64,000 nt of DNA. Source: JAGOEF01 sp029564465 (GTDB lineage Bacteria; Bacteroidota; Bacteroidia; Bacteroidales; ML635J-15). The notes beneath the pieces are model-generated. The model made no database searches and was not told where the DNA came from. It worked only from the letters and a program-made list of their open reading frames with translations. The stretch is from contig JAKQPY010000225.1 in NCBI GenBank assembly GCA_029564465.1, forward strand, positions 44,902 through 108,901, written 5' to 3'. The translations under genes and the position numbers were made by a program. Shown here piece after piece: positions 16,344 to 25,878 of this stretch (position 1 is its first letter; every line of letters starts with the position of its first letter).

Positions 16344-17825
16344 TTGACAGAATCTCTTAAACAAAAGGCAATTGCCGGAACTAAATGGAAAACCTCATTA
16401 AATATTGGCAGGTATTTAATGAGTTTTGCACTTTCAATTATTTTAGCCCGATTACTTGAAGTTAGAGAGTTCGGTCTGATTGGAATGGTTGCTATTCTTT
16501 CGGTCATTGCGCAAATATTTATTGACTCAGGTTTATCACAAGCGGTAATACGACAAAAAGAAATAGGAGAAAAAGACTACGACACCGTATTTTATTTCAA
16601 TATTGCCATCAGTGGTTTATTTTACATCTTATTCTTTTTTACAGCCCCCCTGGTTGCACAATTTTACAATGAACCAATTCTGATACCAGTTACAAGATGG
16701 ATTACTTTGGTTTTTTTAATCAACTCTTTTGGTACTATACAAAATTCGATATTGGTTAGAGAGATTAAATTTAAACAACAGGCATTATGTAATTTTGCCG
16801 GACTGGGTGTGTCGGTAATTATAGCTGCAATTATGGCTTTAAAAGGTTTTGGGGTATATAGCATTGTAGCCCAAGCATTATCGCAGGCACTGATAACCAA
16901 TTCTCTTTTTTGGATAACTTCCGATTGGAGACCAAAACACCGTTTTAGCACCGAAAGCTTTAAAAAGTTATGGGCTTTTGCTTCCAATATTTTAGCAACC
17001 AACATTGTGGTAAGAATCATCGAGAATATTGACAAAGTGCTAATTGCCAAAGTTTTTTCAGCTACTCAACTGGGTTATTATGTTAAAGCAAGGAGTTCAA
17101 CCGATGCCAATCAGATAATATTTACCGAAACATTAAACGCCACATCTTTTGCTGTAATGGTAAAAGGGAATCGCAGCAAAGAAGAACTAAAACGGTATCA
17201 CATGTTATTTTTTACTGTGGGTACCTATGTGTTTGTTCCCATTGTATTTGGTTTTATGGCAATTGCTGAAGCTTTTATTGTTGTTCTTTATTCAGCCAAA
17301 TGGTTACCATCGGTTCCGATTGCTCAAATAATAGCTCTAATAGGGATCTCATATTTTTTAGACGCCTTGTTTTTGCAAACGGTAATGGTTGAAGGCAAAG
17401 GACGATTGTACTTCTGGCTTAAGTCCGGAAAAAAATTGCTGACACTTTTGTCAATACCTGTTGGTGTTTTCATGGGTTTCTACCCTTTTATATGGAGCTT
17501 GGTTGTAATTAATTTTGTTGGACTAATCCTGAATTTTATTTTTGTGGGCAAAATGCTAAATATTCCATGGTATATGTACCTCAAGTTTTTATTTAAACCG
17601 TTTTTATTGGGTGGAATCATGGGGGGGCTGGTGTATTTAATTTCATTATTGCCCATGGCTCATTATTCCATCACATTAGTCCTGCAACTTTTCGCGGGAT
17701 TTGTGATTTATATTACACTATCTAAAATATTTAAAATTAAAGAGTATTTTTATGTTAAAGATATTGTGATTGAACAAACGACAAAAATTAAGTTTATTCA
17801 GAGAATAATTAGGAAAATTTTATAA
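16344..17825 (+). CDS. Polysaccharide flippase, WzxC-like (cluster A)
   Basis: Predicted 493-residue inner-membrane protein of the polysaccharide transport branch of the MOP/MATE exporters, which moves undecaprenyl-linked glycans to the periplasm. The N-terminus (LKQKAIAGTKWKTSLNIGRY) and the following LARLLEVREFGLIGMVAI are characteristic of the WzxC/colanic-acid type. A dozen or so hydrophobic segments run through the protein and length is normal. The start is TTG at 16344; the next Met (residue 27) would remove the conserved N-terminal helix. It opens an AT-rich plus-strand run of glycan genes and ends nine bases before a chimeric relic. Confidence 0.9.
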   Translation: MTESLKQKAIAGTKWKTSLNIGRYLMSFALSIILARLLEVREFGLIGMVAILSVIAQIFIDSGLSQAVIRQKEIGEKDYDTVFYFNIAISGLFYILFFFTAPLVAQFYNEPILIPVTRWITLVFLINSFGTIQNSILVREIKFKQQALCNFAGLGVSVIIAAIMALKGFGVYSIVAQALSQALITNSLFWITSDWRPKHRFSTESFKKLWAFASNILATNIVVRIIENIDKVLIAKVFSATQLGYYVKARSSTDANQIIFTETLNATSFAVMVKGNRSKEELKRYHMLFFTVGTYVFVPIVFGFMAIAEAFIVVLYSAKWLPSVPIAQIIALIGISYFLDALFLQTVMVEGKGRLYFWLKSGKKLLTLLSIPVGVFMGFYPFIWSLVVINFVGLILNFIFVGKMLNIPWYMYLKFLFKPFLLGGIMGGLVYLISLLPMAHYSITLVLQLFAGFVIYITLSKIFKIKEYFYVKDIVIEQTTKIKFIQRIIRKIL

Positions 17826-17834
17826 GATAAAAAA

Positions 17835-18245
17835 ATGCTTTTTAATAGTATAGATTTTGCCATATTCTTGCCAATAGTTTTTGTTTTATATTGGTTTGTT
17901 ACCACCAAAAGCCTGAAGCTGCAAAATATACTAATCGTTGTTGCCAGTTATGTTTTTTACGGCTGGTGGGATTGGCGGTTTTTATCGTTGTTGCTCTTTA
18001 GTACGTTGGTTGATTATGTTATTGGCAGGCTACAAATCAGAGAACAAAATGAAGAGTACTTTTTAAATGAGAATGCTTTCCAACAACTTGTAAAACAAAG
18101 ATATTCAGGTGTTGTATTTCTTGATTTTAGCAATTTTTATTTACCGGACTCTTGTTACAAAGACTATCGGCATCTTAATTATTATGGGTCTTTGGTTTTT
18201 TCAAAAAAGTTTAATAACTTTATATCTGATAGTTTAATTAATTAG
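17835..18245 (+). pseudogene. Chimeric relic: MBOAT O-acyltransferase front fused to SGNH hydrolase tail
   Basis: The reading frame is 136 codons. Residues 1 to about 66 match the start of AlgI-type MBOAT O-acyltransferases (MLFNSIDFAIFLPIVFVLYW, ASYVFYGWWDWRFL, DYVIGRL), which normally run to about 480 residues. From about residue 67 the sequence changes to a soluble stretch ending LDFSNFYLPDSCYKDYRHLN then YYGSLVFSKKF. This is the end of the SGNH/DltD-like hydrolases that are often encoded next to MBOAT genes; D110 and H113 would be the DxxH catalytic pair. I infer one in-frame deletion joining two adjacent O-acylation genes, with the junction near 18033. The product lacks the MBOAT active-site region and the SGNH nucleophile region, so it is very unlikely to be an enzyme. 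Confidence 0.75.
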
Positions 18246-18252
18246 CGTTATT

Positions 18253-19326
18253 ATGATTCCTGTAACAAAATCTTTTATACCCCCAATCGAAGAATATGCT
18301 GCTATTGTTAAAAGAGCATTCGAAAATGGCTGGTTAACAAATCGGGGTGAGCTAATAATTGAACTAGAGCACAAAATTAAAGAGTATTTACAAACTGATA
18401 ATATTCTTATTACAAACAATGGAACCATTGCGTTGCAAATAGCAATAAAGCTATTAGGGAGTGGGGGGGAAATTATTACTACACCCTTTAGTTATATTGC
18501 CACTACATCTGCCATAATATGGGAAAACTGTACCCCAGTTTTTGTGGATATCCACCCCGATTATTTAACAATCGACGAAACAAAAATTGAGGAAGCAATT
18601 ACTCCGAAAACCACCTGTATTTTAGCAACTCATGTTTACGGGAACCCATGCAATGTGGAAGTTATTGAGAAAATTGCACAGAAACATGGTTTGTATGTTA
18701 TTTACGATGCCGCTCACTGTTTTGGGGTGAAATACAAAAATGTGAGTGTTTTTAATTTTGGTGATATAAGCATAAGCAGTTTTCATGCAACCAAGTTGTT
18801 TCATACAGGCGAAGGCGGCGCAATATTTTGCAATATTAAAGAACTCGGGCATAAAATCTATTATAGTCATAATTTCGGGCATAATGGCCCCTTAGAATTC
18901 CACGGATTAGGTATAAATGCAAAGAACTCTGAATTAAATGCTGCCATGGGTTTGGCGGTTTTGCCATATATTAATGATATAATCAATGAAAGAAAACGGG
19001 TTTGCACCAATTATGATACGCATTTGGATTTGAGTAAGGTAAAAAAACTGAAGCTTAGAGAAAACACCGAGTGGAATTATATATATTATCCAATTATTTT
19101 TGACTCGGAGGAGCTGCTGCTACAGGCTGAAAAATTACTGAAAAAGAATGACATTTTTCCCAGAAGGTATTTCTATCCATCTTTGAATACAATAGAATTT
19201 ACTAAGGGTAAAATAATGAAAATTTCCGAAAGGATTTCTTGTAGAGTTCTGTGTTTACCACTGTATTATGATATGGCGTTTAAAGATCAACTAGTTATTT
19301 GTAATTTAATTAATACAGTATGTTAG
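18253..19326 (+). CDS. DegT/DnrJ/EryC1-family sugar aminotransferase
   Basis: PLP-dependent nucleotide-sugar aminotransferase of 357 residues. The start MIPVTKSFIPPIEEYAAIVK is typical. D152 in VIYDAAHCFG and the cofactor lysine K181 in SFHATKLFHTGEGGAI are both present, as is TTPFSYIATTSAIIWENCTP near residues 75-95. Relatives transfer an amino group to a 3- or 4-keto-6-deoxy sugar; the exact substrate is not determined. It overlaps the next gene, a NeuD-type acyltransferase, by seven bases. That pairing resembles aminotransferase-acetyltransferase pairs that make N-acetylated dideoxy sugars. No matching 4,6-dehydratase lies in cluster A, so its substrate must come from elsewhere, possibly PseB or dTDP-sugar enzymes. 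Confidence 0.9.
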   Translation: MIPVTKSFIPPIEEYAAIVKRAFENGWLTNRGELIIELEHKIKEYLQTDNILITNNGTIALQIAIKLLGSGGEIITTPFSYIATTSAIIWENCTPVFVDIHPDYLTIDETKIEEAITPKTTCILATHVYGNPCNVEVIEKIAQKHGLYVIYDAAHCFGVKYKNVSVFNFGDISISSFHATKLFHTGEGGAIFCNIKELGHKIYYSHNFGHNGPLEFHGLGINAKNSELNAAMGLAVLPYINDIINERKRVCTNYDTHLDLSKVKKLKLRENTEWNYIYYPIIFDSEELLLQAEKLLKKNDIFPRRYFYPSLNTIEFTKGKIMKISERISCRVLCLPLYYDMAFKDQLVICNLINTVC

Positions 19327-19949
19327 TAATTGGTGCAAAAGGCTTTGCTACAGAGTTATTGGATGTGATTATTGATAATGGGATGCAGAATAATCTATGT
19401 TTTTATGATGATATAAACAAAAACAAAGAAGGCTATGTTTTTAATAAATACCCAATAATTAACAGCGAAGAGAAAGCTACTGAATACTTTAAAAACACAG
19501 ACACGCAATTTTGCTTAGGTATTGGAAACCCTCAAATAAGGAATGCACTATCAGAAAAATTCATAAAAATGGGGGGCGAATTAACCTCCGTTATTAGTCT
19601 ATATGCTAAAATAAGTAATAATGGCTCTGTAATTGGACAGGGAGCAACAGTACTTCATTATTGTACCATTGCATCAAATGTACAAATTGGTAAAGCCCCC
19701 TTAATATATCACAATGTGCAAATTACGCACGATTGTATAATTGGAGATTATGCAGAATTGTCTCCAGGAGCTATAATCTTAGGAAGAGTAAAAGTCGGGA
19801 ATAATGTGCATATTGGGGCAAATGCTACCATATTGCCAAACATTGAAATAGGGAATTATTGCATAATTGGTGCCGGAGCAGTTGTAACCAAAAATGTTCC
19901 TGATAATTCTGTGGTTGCAGGAGTTCCCGCAGTACCCTTGAGCCGATGA
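19320..19949 (+). CDS. NeuD/PglD-type sugar acyltransferase
   Basis: A 209-residue left-handed beta-helix acyltransferase of the sialic acid O-acetyltransferase NeuD / PglD family. An N-terminal Rossmann-like part (MLVIGAKGFATELLDVI, YDDINKNKEGYVFNKYPII) is followed by hexapeptide repeats from about residue 95 (IGQGATVLHYCTIASNVQIG) to the end (CIIGAGAVVTKNVPDNSVVA GVPA region). The catalytic histidine expected in PglD-like enzymes fits H in VQITHDCIIGD. The start overlaps the upstream aminotransferase, and its stop overlaps the next glycosyltransferase start by four bases (ATGA), so the three are translationally coupled. Likely job: N-acetylation of the amine made by the aminotransferase. 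Confidence 0.88.
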   Translation: MLVIGAKGFATELLDVIIDNGMQNNLCFYDDINKNKEGYVFNKYPIINSEEKATEYFKNTDTQFCLGIGNPQIRNALSEKFIKMGGELTSVISLYAKISNNGSVIGQGATVLHYCTIASNVQIGKAPLIYHNVQITHDCIIGDYAELSPGAIILGRVKVGNNVHIGANATILPNIEIGNYCIIGAGAVVTKNVPDNSVVAGVPAVPLSR

Positions 19950-21196
19950 GTAATATGAGAAAAATAGTAATGATAGGTAAGCAATACGACACCTTATTTC
20001 TGGAGTTAGCTAAAGAATATCGTTTTGCTGCCGACAAAATCTTATTGGTGTCAAGATATAGAGGCACTATGTCCGACTATTCTGATGAACATATATCATA
20101 TGTTCCAACAATTGAACATGAGGGGATATTATTTAGAATTAACATGAGTATTCTTATTAGAATTCTTAAAATATTTCTTTTCCCTTATCGTTTAATAAAG
20201 AATAATAAAAAGGTTTATGGCATAATAGACCCCATAATACAAGCACTTAGTGTGTCAAAATATGTTAACAAACTTAATGATGTTTATTTTGTTTCAGCCC
20301 ATAGTATTTTTACTTATGGATTATCAAGTATTCTGTGCAAGAAACATATCCGAGTTTTACGCCCTTGGGGTGGAGATGTGTATCAAACGCCCTTTAATTC
20401 AGGATTGCATTATAAATTAATAAAGTATGTTTTAAAAAAAGCTGATATTGTTGATGCTTCTACTCCCACATTGTACGATTATTTAAAATTGGAATTTGAT
20501 CTAAAGAATAACCTCGTTTTAAATGAAGCTCGTAGTTACATGGGGCAAGCAGAAGTAATATCAGTAAAAAATAAGTACTCAAAAGAAACGGTTCGCGAAG
20601 AACTTAATTTGCCAAAAGATAAAATAATTATTGCTAATTGCAGAAGATTCAAAGAAAAATGGGGATCCGAAGAAGTATTTAAGGCTTTCAATATTTTGGC
20701 AGAAAAACACGATAATTTACATTTCATCTTGTTAAGTGGAACAAACTCCGAAGAAAAAATCTCTATGAAAAAAGAAATACTGAAGCAAAATAATTTAATA
20801 TCAAGATTTACTATTTACGAAAACAATGTAGATTTAGAAATGTATGCAAAAATTATTTATAGCTCAGACATCTTTTTCTCACTAATGCATAATGCCGACT
20901 TAAGATCTGCTAGTATTTTAACTGGAATGCATTGCGAAAGTCTGCCCATTATTAGTGATATGCCCGAGTACAGAGAAATGATCCGTAGCGGCGCAAGTAT
21001 TCAGTTAGTGCCTTTTAATGATATGGAAGAAATTGTTAAAGGATGCGAACGATATTTGGAAGATAATACACTTAAAAAACAAACATTAGCTGCAAATAGT
21101 AATTATATTTTAGGGATAATTACAGGGAAAGAACCATTTGCAGATTTGATAAAAAGAGTAGATGAATTGAAAATTCAATGTTCTCACAATATATAG
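19946..21196 (+). CDS. Glycosyltransferase, GT-B fold (GT4-like)
   Basis: Predicted 416-residue cytoplasmic glycosyltransferase. The C-terminal half shows the GT4-like nucleotide-sugar half: KIIIANCRRFKEKWGSEEVF, NLHFILLSGTNSEEKISM, and the donor-binding stretch SASILTGMHCESLPIISDMP with its conserved glutamate. The N-terminal half contains LRPWGGDVYQTPF, seen in related capsule glycosyltransferases. ATG at 19946 overlaps the NeuD-type gene stop. Sugar donor and acceptor are unknown. Confidence 0.85.
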   Translation: MSNMRKIVMIGKQYDTLFLELAKEYRFAADKILLVSRYRGTMSDYSDEHISYVPTIEHEGILFRINMSILIRILKIFLFPYRLIKNNKKVYGIIDPIIQALSVSKYVNKLNDVYFVSAHSIFTYGLSSILCKKHIRVLRPWGGDVYQTPFNSGLHYKLIKYVLKKADIVDASTPTLYDYLKLEFDLKNNLVLNEARSYMGQAEVISVKNKYSKETVREELNLPKDKIIIANCRRFKEKWGSEEVFKAFNILAEKHDNLHFILLSGTNSEEKISMKKEILKQNNLISRFTIYENNVDLEMYAKIIYSSDIFFSLMHNADLRSASILTGMHCESLPIISDMPEYREMIRSGASIQLVPFNDMEEIVKGCERYLEDNTLKKQTLAANSNYILGIITGKEPFADLIKRVDELKIQCSHNI

Positions 21197-21221
21197 AAAA
21201 CCATTTAACAGTTTGCTATAG

Positions 21222-22208
21222 ATGAATAATATTTTGAAAAGAGGTTTAAATAAATCGGAACGCTTGTTAATAGATTCCCTATTCAGAATCAAATGTGAAA
21301 ATTTACTTGTCAAAAATAAAAAAGGAGCTAAAATATTGTGTTATCATGGGTTGGATTTAATCGAAAACAAACGATTAAATATGCGGTTCTATTCTGTAGA
21401 AAGCTTAGAAAAGCATTTTTACTATTTTAGAAAATATTTTAATCCCATTTCTGTAGGCGATTTTTTTAATAATAAATTCGATAGTTCAAGGTTTAATATT
21501 GCAATAACTTTCGATGATGGGTATAAAAATAATTTTAAATATTTAATTCCTCTGGCCGAAAAATATAAGATTCCTGTTTCAATTTATATTACTGGAATAA
21601 ACAATAGTGATTATGATTTTCTGTGGTCAGATTTTGCGGATATTGTTTCACTATATAGTAGTAAAAATCAAATTTCAATAGCAGGAAAAGAATTTTTCAA
21701 AAAAAGAAACAAATACCTTGATGAAAATGGGATGAGCATAAAAGGCTTTATAAAACTAAAAGGTGATTTCGAAACAAAAAAGGAATTTATTAATTGTTTT
21801 CCTGATTTTAAAGAAATGTGTAACAAATATTCTCTTGACGATTATTGGCAATTAATGTCGGACGAAGAGATAAAAAATGCTTCAAAGTCAGAATTTATAA
21901 CCATCGGATCTCATGCTTTTTTTCACAACAACCTTGATAATATTCCAATTAACGATGCTGTTAATGAAATGCGTTCCTCAAAAAACTATTTAGAGGGTTT
22001 GATTCAGAAGTCTGTTGAGGAAATAGCTTATCCCGATGGAGCATATTCACGAGATATTATTTCAGAAGCTGAACAGATCGGTTTTGTGCGTCAACTGGCG
22101 GTCGCATATAAGCATCACGAGGATATTAATGACAACAGAATTCAAGATAGATTCGGAATGTATCCGGTTTATTCCAATAATTGTCAAATTTTTCAAATAG
22201 TAAAATAA
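21222..22208 (+). CDS. Polysaccharide deacetylase (NodB-like) 1
   Basis: Predicted 328-residue carbohydrate esterase 4-type deacetylase, which removes N- or O-acetyl groups from glycans or lipid-linked sugars. The family start AKILCYHGLD occurs near residue 37, the metal-binding TFDDGYKNN near 103, IGSHAFFHNNL near 232 (paired histidines), and the EIAYPDGAYS motif near 268. No signal peptide is seen, so it likely acts on the cytoplasmic side. It is followed one base later by a GNAT acyltransferase gene. The pair suggests removal of an acetyl group followed by attachment of a different acyl group. Confidence 0.87.
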   Translation: MNNILKRGLNKSERLLIDSLFRIKCENLLVKNKKGAKILCYHGLDLIENKRLNMRFYSVESLEKHFYYFRKYFNPISVGDFFNNKFDSSRFNIAITFDDGYKNNFKYLIPLAEKYKIPVSIYITGINNSDYDFLWSDFADIVSLYSSKNQISIAGKEFFKKRNKYLDENGMSIKGFIKLKGDFETKKEFINCFPDFKEMCNKYSLDDYWQLMSDEEIKNASKSEFITIGSHAFFHNNLDNIPINDAVNEMRSSKNYLEGLIQKSVEEIAYPDGAYSRDIISEAEQIGFVRQLAVAYKHHEDINDNRIQDRFGMYPVYSNNCQIFQIVK

Positions 22209-22209
22209 T

Positions 22210-23139
22210 ATGAATTATACATTCAAAATAGTGGGCAAAGAAATTGTACCTGAGTTTACTTTGGTTTTTAATAAAAATAAACAAAAAAAAATTAACCCCG
22301 GTTATTTTTTAAAAAAATTTTCTTCTCCCACTGAATTGGAATATGTTGGTTCGGTAGCTTACGATGAGTACGGCAAATTGGTATCCCATATTTGCACAAT
22401 TCCGATAAAACTTTATTATAAAGGAAATATTATTAACGCGGGCTTTGCTGCTGATAATCTTACAGATATTAATCACAGGCGGAATGGGCTGTTCAGAAAA
22501 ACGACGGAGTTAATGATTGACCATTTAAGAAATGAAGGAATTATGAAGCTATTGTTTTCATTACCAAACCCGCCTAACTTTATTGGGTTTGTTGAACATC
22601 TCAACTATACACATGTTGATGATTTTCTCAGCTTTGATTTGAATACAAAATGTATTTTACCAATTGTGAAATTATTTAATAAATTTAAATTGTTTAAAGT
22701 AAGACATCTGTATTTTAAGTTTATTATATTTTTGCTTGGTGTAAAAAAGAAAGGGTACATGAGCAACTCATTAATTGATGACGGTCAGGCGTCTTTTGTT
22801 CATGACGAAGTGTTTTTTAGATACAAAAAATATGATAATAAGTATCTTATAAAAATTCGAGAAAACACAATTTGGTTTAAAATCGAGGATGGTATGGTAA
22901 TTGGAGATTTTAATTACAAGGATGACAAAGACTTTACTATTGCCCTTAAGAAGTTTTGTTACATGTCCGGAATTCATAAAGTTTTGTTTAGAGTGTGTTC
23001 CGAAACAAAACAATATAGGTTTTTAAATTCATTCTTGAATGTAACCTCGAAATCGCCAATTTGTATGATAAATATTTCTAATGAAGACATTGATTTAAGT
23101 AAAATAAAACTTGTTTTTGCAGATAGCAATACATTTTAA
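22210..23139 (+). CDS. GNAT-family N-acyltransferase
   Basis: Predicted 309-residue acyltransferase. The stretch NAGFAADNLTDINHRRNGLF RKTTELM near residues 77-104 is the acetyl-CoA-binding GNAT motif A (R-R-N-G-L-F), preceded by strands typical of the fold (SHICTIPIKLYYKGNI). The remainder (LLFSLPNPPNFIGFVEHLNY) matches a family often found in exopolysaccharide clusters. The acyl donor and acceptor are unknown. Two bases separate it from the upstream deacetylase gene. Confidence 0.75.
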   Translation: MNYTFKIVGKEIVPEFTLVFNKNKQKKINPGYFLKKFSSPTELEYVGSVAYDEYGKLVSHICTIPIKLYYKGNIINAGFAADNLTDINHRRNGLFRKTTELMIDHLRNEGIMKLLFSLPNPPNFIGFVEHLNYTHVDDFLSFDLNTKCILPIVKLFNKFKLFKVRHLYFKFIIFLLGVKKKGYMSNSLIDDGQASFVHDEVFFRYKKYDNKYLIKIRENTIWFKIEDGMVIGDFNYKDDKDFTIALKKFCYMSGIHKVLFRVCSETKQYRFLNSFLNVTSKSPICMINISNEDIDLSKIKLVFADSNTF

Positions 23140-23151
23140 AACACTTATTAA

Positions 23152-24297
23152 ATGATAAACATCCTATACATATGCACTCCTAACTCGATTCATGATTTAA
23201 AGTGGATGAGTTATTTTTCATCGCAAAAGGATAAGTATAGGGTTTTTGCGGTGGGTGAAACGAACATATATTTAACTCTTAAAGAGTTAGTCGATTTGGA
23301 GTCAATGGGAATTCATGTTTTGAAAGCAATTAATGGTTTTTCGTTGTTAAATATTTATTCAACAACGTTAACCATTTTGAGATTACGACAATATATTGCG
23401 AAATACAGAATTGATATTGTACATGCATTTGTGGCAACGCCATTTGCTTTATGGTTAAACTTTTTGGGGACTAAGTATGTAATAACTACAAGGGGGACAG
23501 ATGTTTTAATTACTTTACCTAATCTAAAAAGCAAGAAGGTTTTTAATATTAAAGATAAAATTCTTTTTCTACTTTTTAAACGTTCTTTTAAAAACGCATC
23601 TTTAGTTACATGTACTTCGATGTCTCAGATTGAATCGGTTAGAAGAATGTTTAAAGTGAAACATCTTGAGTTAATTAGGACGGGAGTTAATGTTCACGAA
23701 ATTAACAGTTTGACATATTGTAGTGGTTATTTGCCAAATCAAAAATATGTTCTATTTCCGCGTTATTTGAATAATCCCAATTACAATGTAGAACTGCAGA
23801 TTGAGAGTATAAAAAAACTGCCTAAAGTAATAATTGAAGATTATATTTTTATCTTTATTAAGAAAGATGGTTACATGGATGACTTTTCTAAAAAAATTCA
23901 ATTTGAATTAGAAAGCCTCAAATCGAAAATTAGCTTAAAATATTTGGTTTTTGATTATTTAGGACAAGCAGATTTGTGGTCATTATACAAGAATGCATCT
24001 TTAGTTGTTATGACTCCTTTAAGTGATGGTACCCCTAATTCGGCTCTTGAAACAATGTCTGCAAAATGCCCACTTATTCTTCCAAATCTGAAATACGATG
24101 ATGATTTGTTTAATGAAACATGTATAAAATTAGAAACCTACGATTCAAGTGAACTGGCGAGGAATATCGAAAGGGCATTGTACGAATACCCTGAAAATTA
24201 TATTTTTAAAGCTTATGATAATGTACAAAATTATGGTAATAGATTAGTGGAAATGACAAGATTATCAAAACATTATGACGAAATTTTAAAATTTTAA
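23152..24297 (+). CDS. Glycosyltransferase family 4-like
   Basis: Predicted 381-residue GT-B glycosyltransferase. The N-terminal half starts INILYICTPNSIHDLKWMSY and includes IVHAFVATPFALWL and TTRGTDVLI. The C-terminal donor-binding half contains YKNASLVVMTPLSDGTPNSA followed by LETMSAKCPLILPN, the E-x7-E region of GT4 enzymes. It is very AT-rich like its neighbours. Donor and acceptor are unknown. Confidence 0.88.
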   Translation: MINILYICTPNSIHDLKWMSYFSSQKDKYRVFAVGETNIYLTLKELVDLESMGIHVLKAINGFSLLNIYSTTLTILRLRQYIAKYRIDIVHAFVATPFALWLNFLGTKYVITTRGTDVLITLPNLKSKKVFNIKDKILFLLFKRSFKNASLVTCTSMSQIESVRRMFKVKHLELIRTGVNVHEINSLTYCSGYLPNQKYVLFPRYLNNPNYNVELQIESIKKLPKVIIEDYIFIFIKKDGYMDDFSKKIQFELESLKSKISLKYLVFDYLGQADLWSLYKNASLVVMTPLSDGTPNSALETMSAKCPLILPNLKYDDDLFNETCIKLETYDSSELARNIERALYEYPENYIFKAYDNVQNYGNRLVEMTRLSKHYDEILKF

Positions 24298-24300
24298 TTT

Positions 24301-24864
24301 ATGCTAAAGCGGATAATACTTTATTTTCAGTATCAATTCTTGAAATTTATTAAGCCAGAGTTGATAGGTAATCCTAATCGATTAAGAGGATGTGTAAGTG
24401 GTAGTTTTAATGTAAGTAATATGACCCATGTTTCGTTTAAAAACGAAAACTTAAAAATTGGCAAAAATGTTTTTATTGGTCACTTTAATTACATTGATGC
24501 CTTCAATGCAAAATTGGAAATTGGAGACAATGTTCAGATAACTAATTATTGCCAATTATTAACGCATTCAACCCATAATACACTCAGATTTAACTTAACT
24601 AATATAAATGATGTAAACATTTTAAAGAATATCAATAAAATTGGCGAGTTAATTATTGGTGAAAACACATATATTGGTCCTCATACAGTTATAATGCCCA
24701 ACACAAAAGTTGGTAAAAATTGTATTGTTTCGGCTTATTCTTTTGTACATGGTGATTTCCCTGATTTTTCGATAATTCGTGGAATACCTGCAAAAATAAT
24801 TGGGGACACTAGAAAAATTGACTCTGACTTGCTAGAAAAATACCCTGAATTATCAATAATATAA
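24301..24864 (+). CDS. Hexapeptide-repeat O-acyltransferase
   Basis: A 187-residue left-handed beta-helix acyltransferase of the WbbJ/maltose acetyltransferase type. Hexapeptide-like turns are seen at LKIGKNVFIGHFNYIDAF, KLEIGDNVQITNYCQLLTHS and ELIIGENTYIGPHTVIMPNT, with the C-terminal cap RGIPAKIIGDTRK. H in QLLTHSTHNT is the likely catalytic base. It probably O- or N-acylates a sugar in the glycan of cluster A. Three bases separate it from the preceding glycosyltransferase gene. Confidence 0.85.
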   Translation: MLKRIILYFQYQFLKFIKPELIGNPNRLRGCVSGSFNVSNMTHVSFKNENLKIGKNVFIGHFNYIDAFNAKLEIGDNVQITNYCQLLTHSTHNTLRFNLTNINDVNILKNINKIGELIIGENTYIGPHTVIMPNTKVGKNCIVSAYSFVHGDFPDFSIIRGIPAKIIGDTRKIDSDLLEKYPELSII

Positions 24865-24870
24865 TTTAAC

Positions 24871-25878
24871 ATGAAAATTGTAAAATCCCTTGCAGAATTA
24901 AATGTTGAAGAAAAATCATTCCCAATTTTTTTTTGGGAATCTTGGCTCAAGCTACAGGGCTCCAATAATTTTAATTCTCACTTATTTTTTGATGATGTTT
25001 TTGAAATCGTTATTCCATTTGTAATATATAATTTGAGATTTTTAAATAAAGCAAATTATATATATAAGCCATTAAAGCTTGATGGTACTGAATTGAACAT
25101 TGAAGAAGAAAAAAACGCAATTGACACATTTCACTCATTCCTGAAAAAGTCGAAAATTTGCGATGTAATTTTTCCGCCACAGCATATTTGTAACTTCAAA
25201 AGTATTCCAACCAAAGTTAAATACTTTAGTTTAGGGATAATTAAACTAGATATTAGTCAAGATGAAAGTATGTTACTAAAAAATATGAGACCCAATTATC
25301 GCAATGAAATAAAAAAAGCGATAAATTCTGAAATATTTTATGACTTCAATCTTGACTATCTTGACGCATTTTATTCATTATATCACGAGACTCAAATTAG
25401 GCAGAACTTAACATACTTTGAAAAAACACATTTTATTGAATATAGTAAACGCTTATCTTCAAATTCTTTATTTGGTGTCGCAAAAACTGGTAATAAATTA
25501 GAGTCTGGTGTTTTTATCTATTTTGACAAACATTTTGCTTATTATGATAGCGCCAGTAATGCAAAAGATTCATTATATTCTGGCCTAAACAAAGCACTTT
25601 TATTTTTGGCAATTCTACATTTAAAAAATCTGGAGGTTAAATGTTTTATTCTTGGTGGTTACCGCAATCCTAAACGCACAGATGCAAAACACAATGGGAT
25701 ACAGAATTTTAAACTTCGATTTGGCTCTTATATTGAAGATGGGTATCATTTTATTAAGGTAATTAACCCATTAAAATATCATTTATTTATGTTGGCATTG
25801 AAACTAAAATCAATAATTACAGGTAGAGACCTGGGATTTATTAATAAATCGGGACTTGAATTTAAAAAATCAAAATAA
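24871..25878 (+). CDS. FemAB-like GNAT acyltransferase
   Basis: Predicted 335-residue protein of the FemAB/peptidyl-acyltransferase group with a double GNAT fold. The sequence LKNMRPNYRNEIKKAINSEI near residues 133-152 and the later SGVFIYFDKHFAYYDSASNA and LGGYRNPKRTDAKHNGIQNF KLRFG are the recognisable FemAB signatures. Related genes occur in exopolysaccharide clusters, where they may attach amino acids or other acyl groups to sugar amines. Its stop overlaps the next deacetylase start by one base (TAATG), suggesting coupled translation. Confidence 0.78.
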   Translation: MKIVKSLAELNVEEKSFPIFFWESWLKLQGSNNFNSHLFFDDVFEIVIPFVIYNLRFLNKANYIYKPLKLDGTELNIEEEKNAIDTFHSFLKKSKICDVIFPPQHICNFKSIPTKVKYFSLGIIKLDISQDESMLLKNMRPNYRNEIKKAINSEIFYDFNLDYLDAFYSLYHETQIRQNLTYFEKTHFIEYSKRLSSNSLFGVAKTGNKLESGVFIYFDKHFAYYDSASNAKDSLYSGLNKALLFLAILHLKNLEVKCFILGGYRNPKRTDAKHNGIQNFKLRFGSYIEDGYHFIKVINPLKYHLFMLALKLKSIITGRDLGFINKSGLEFKKSK

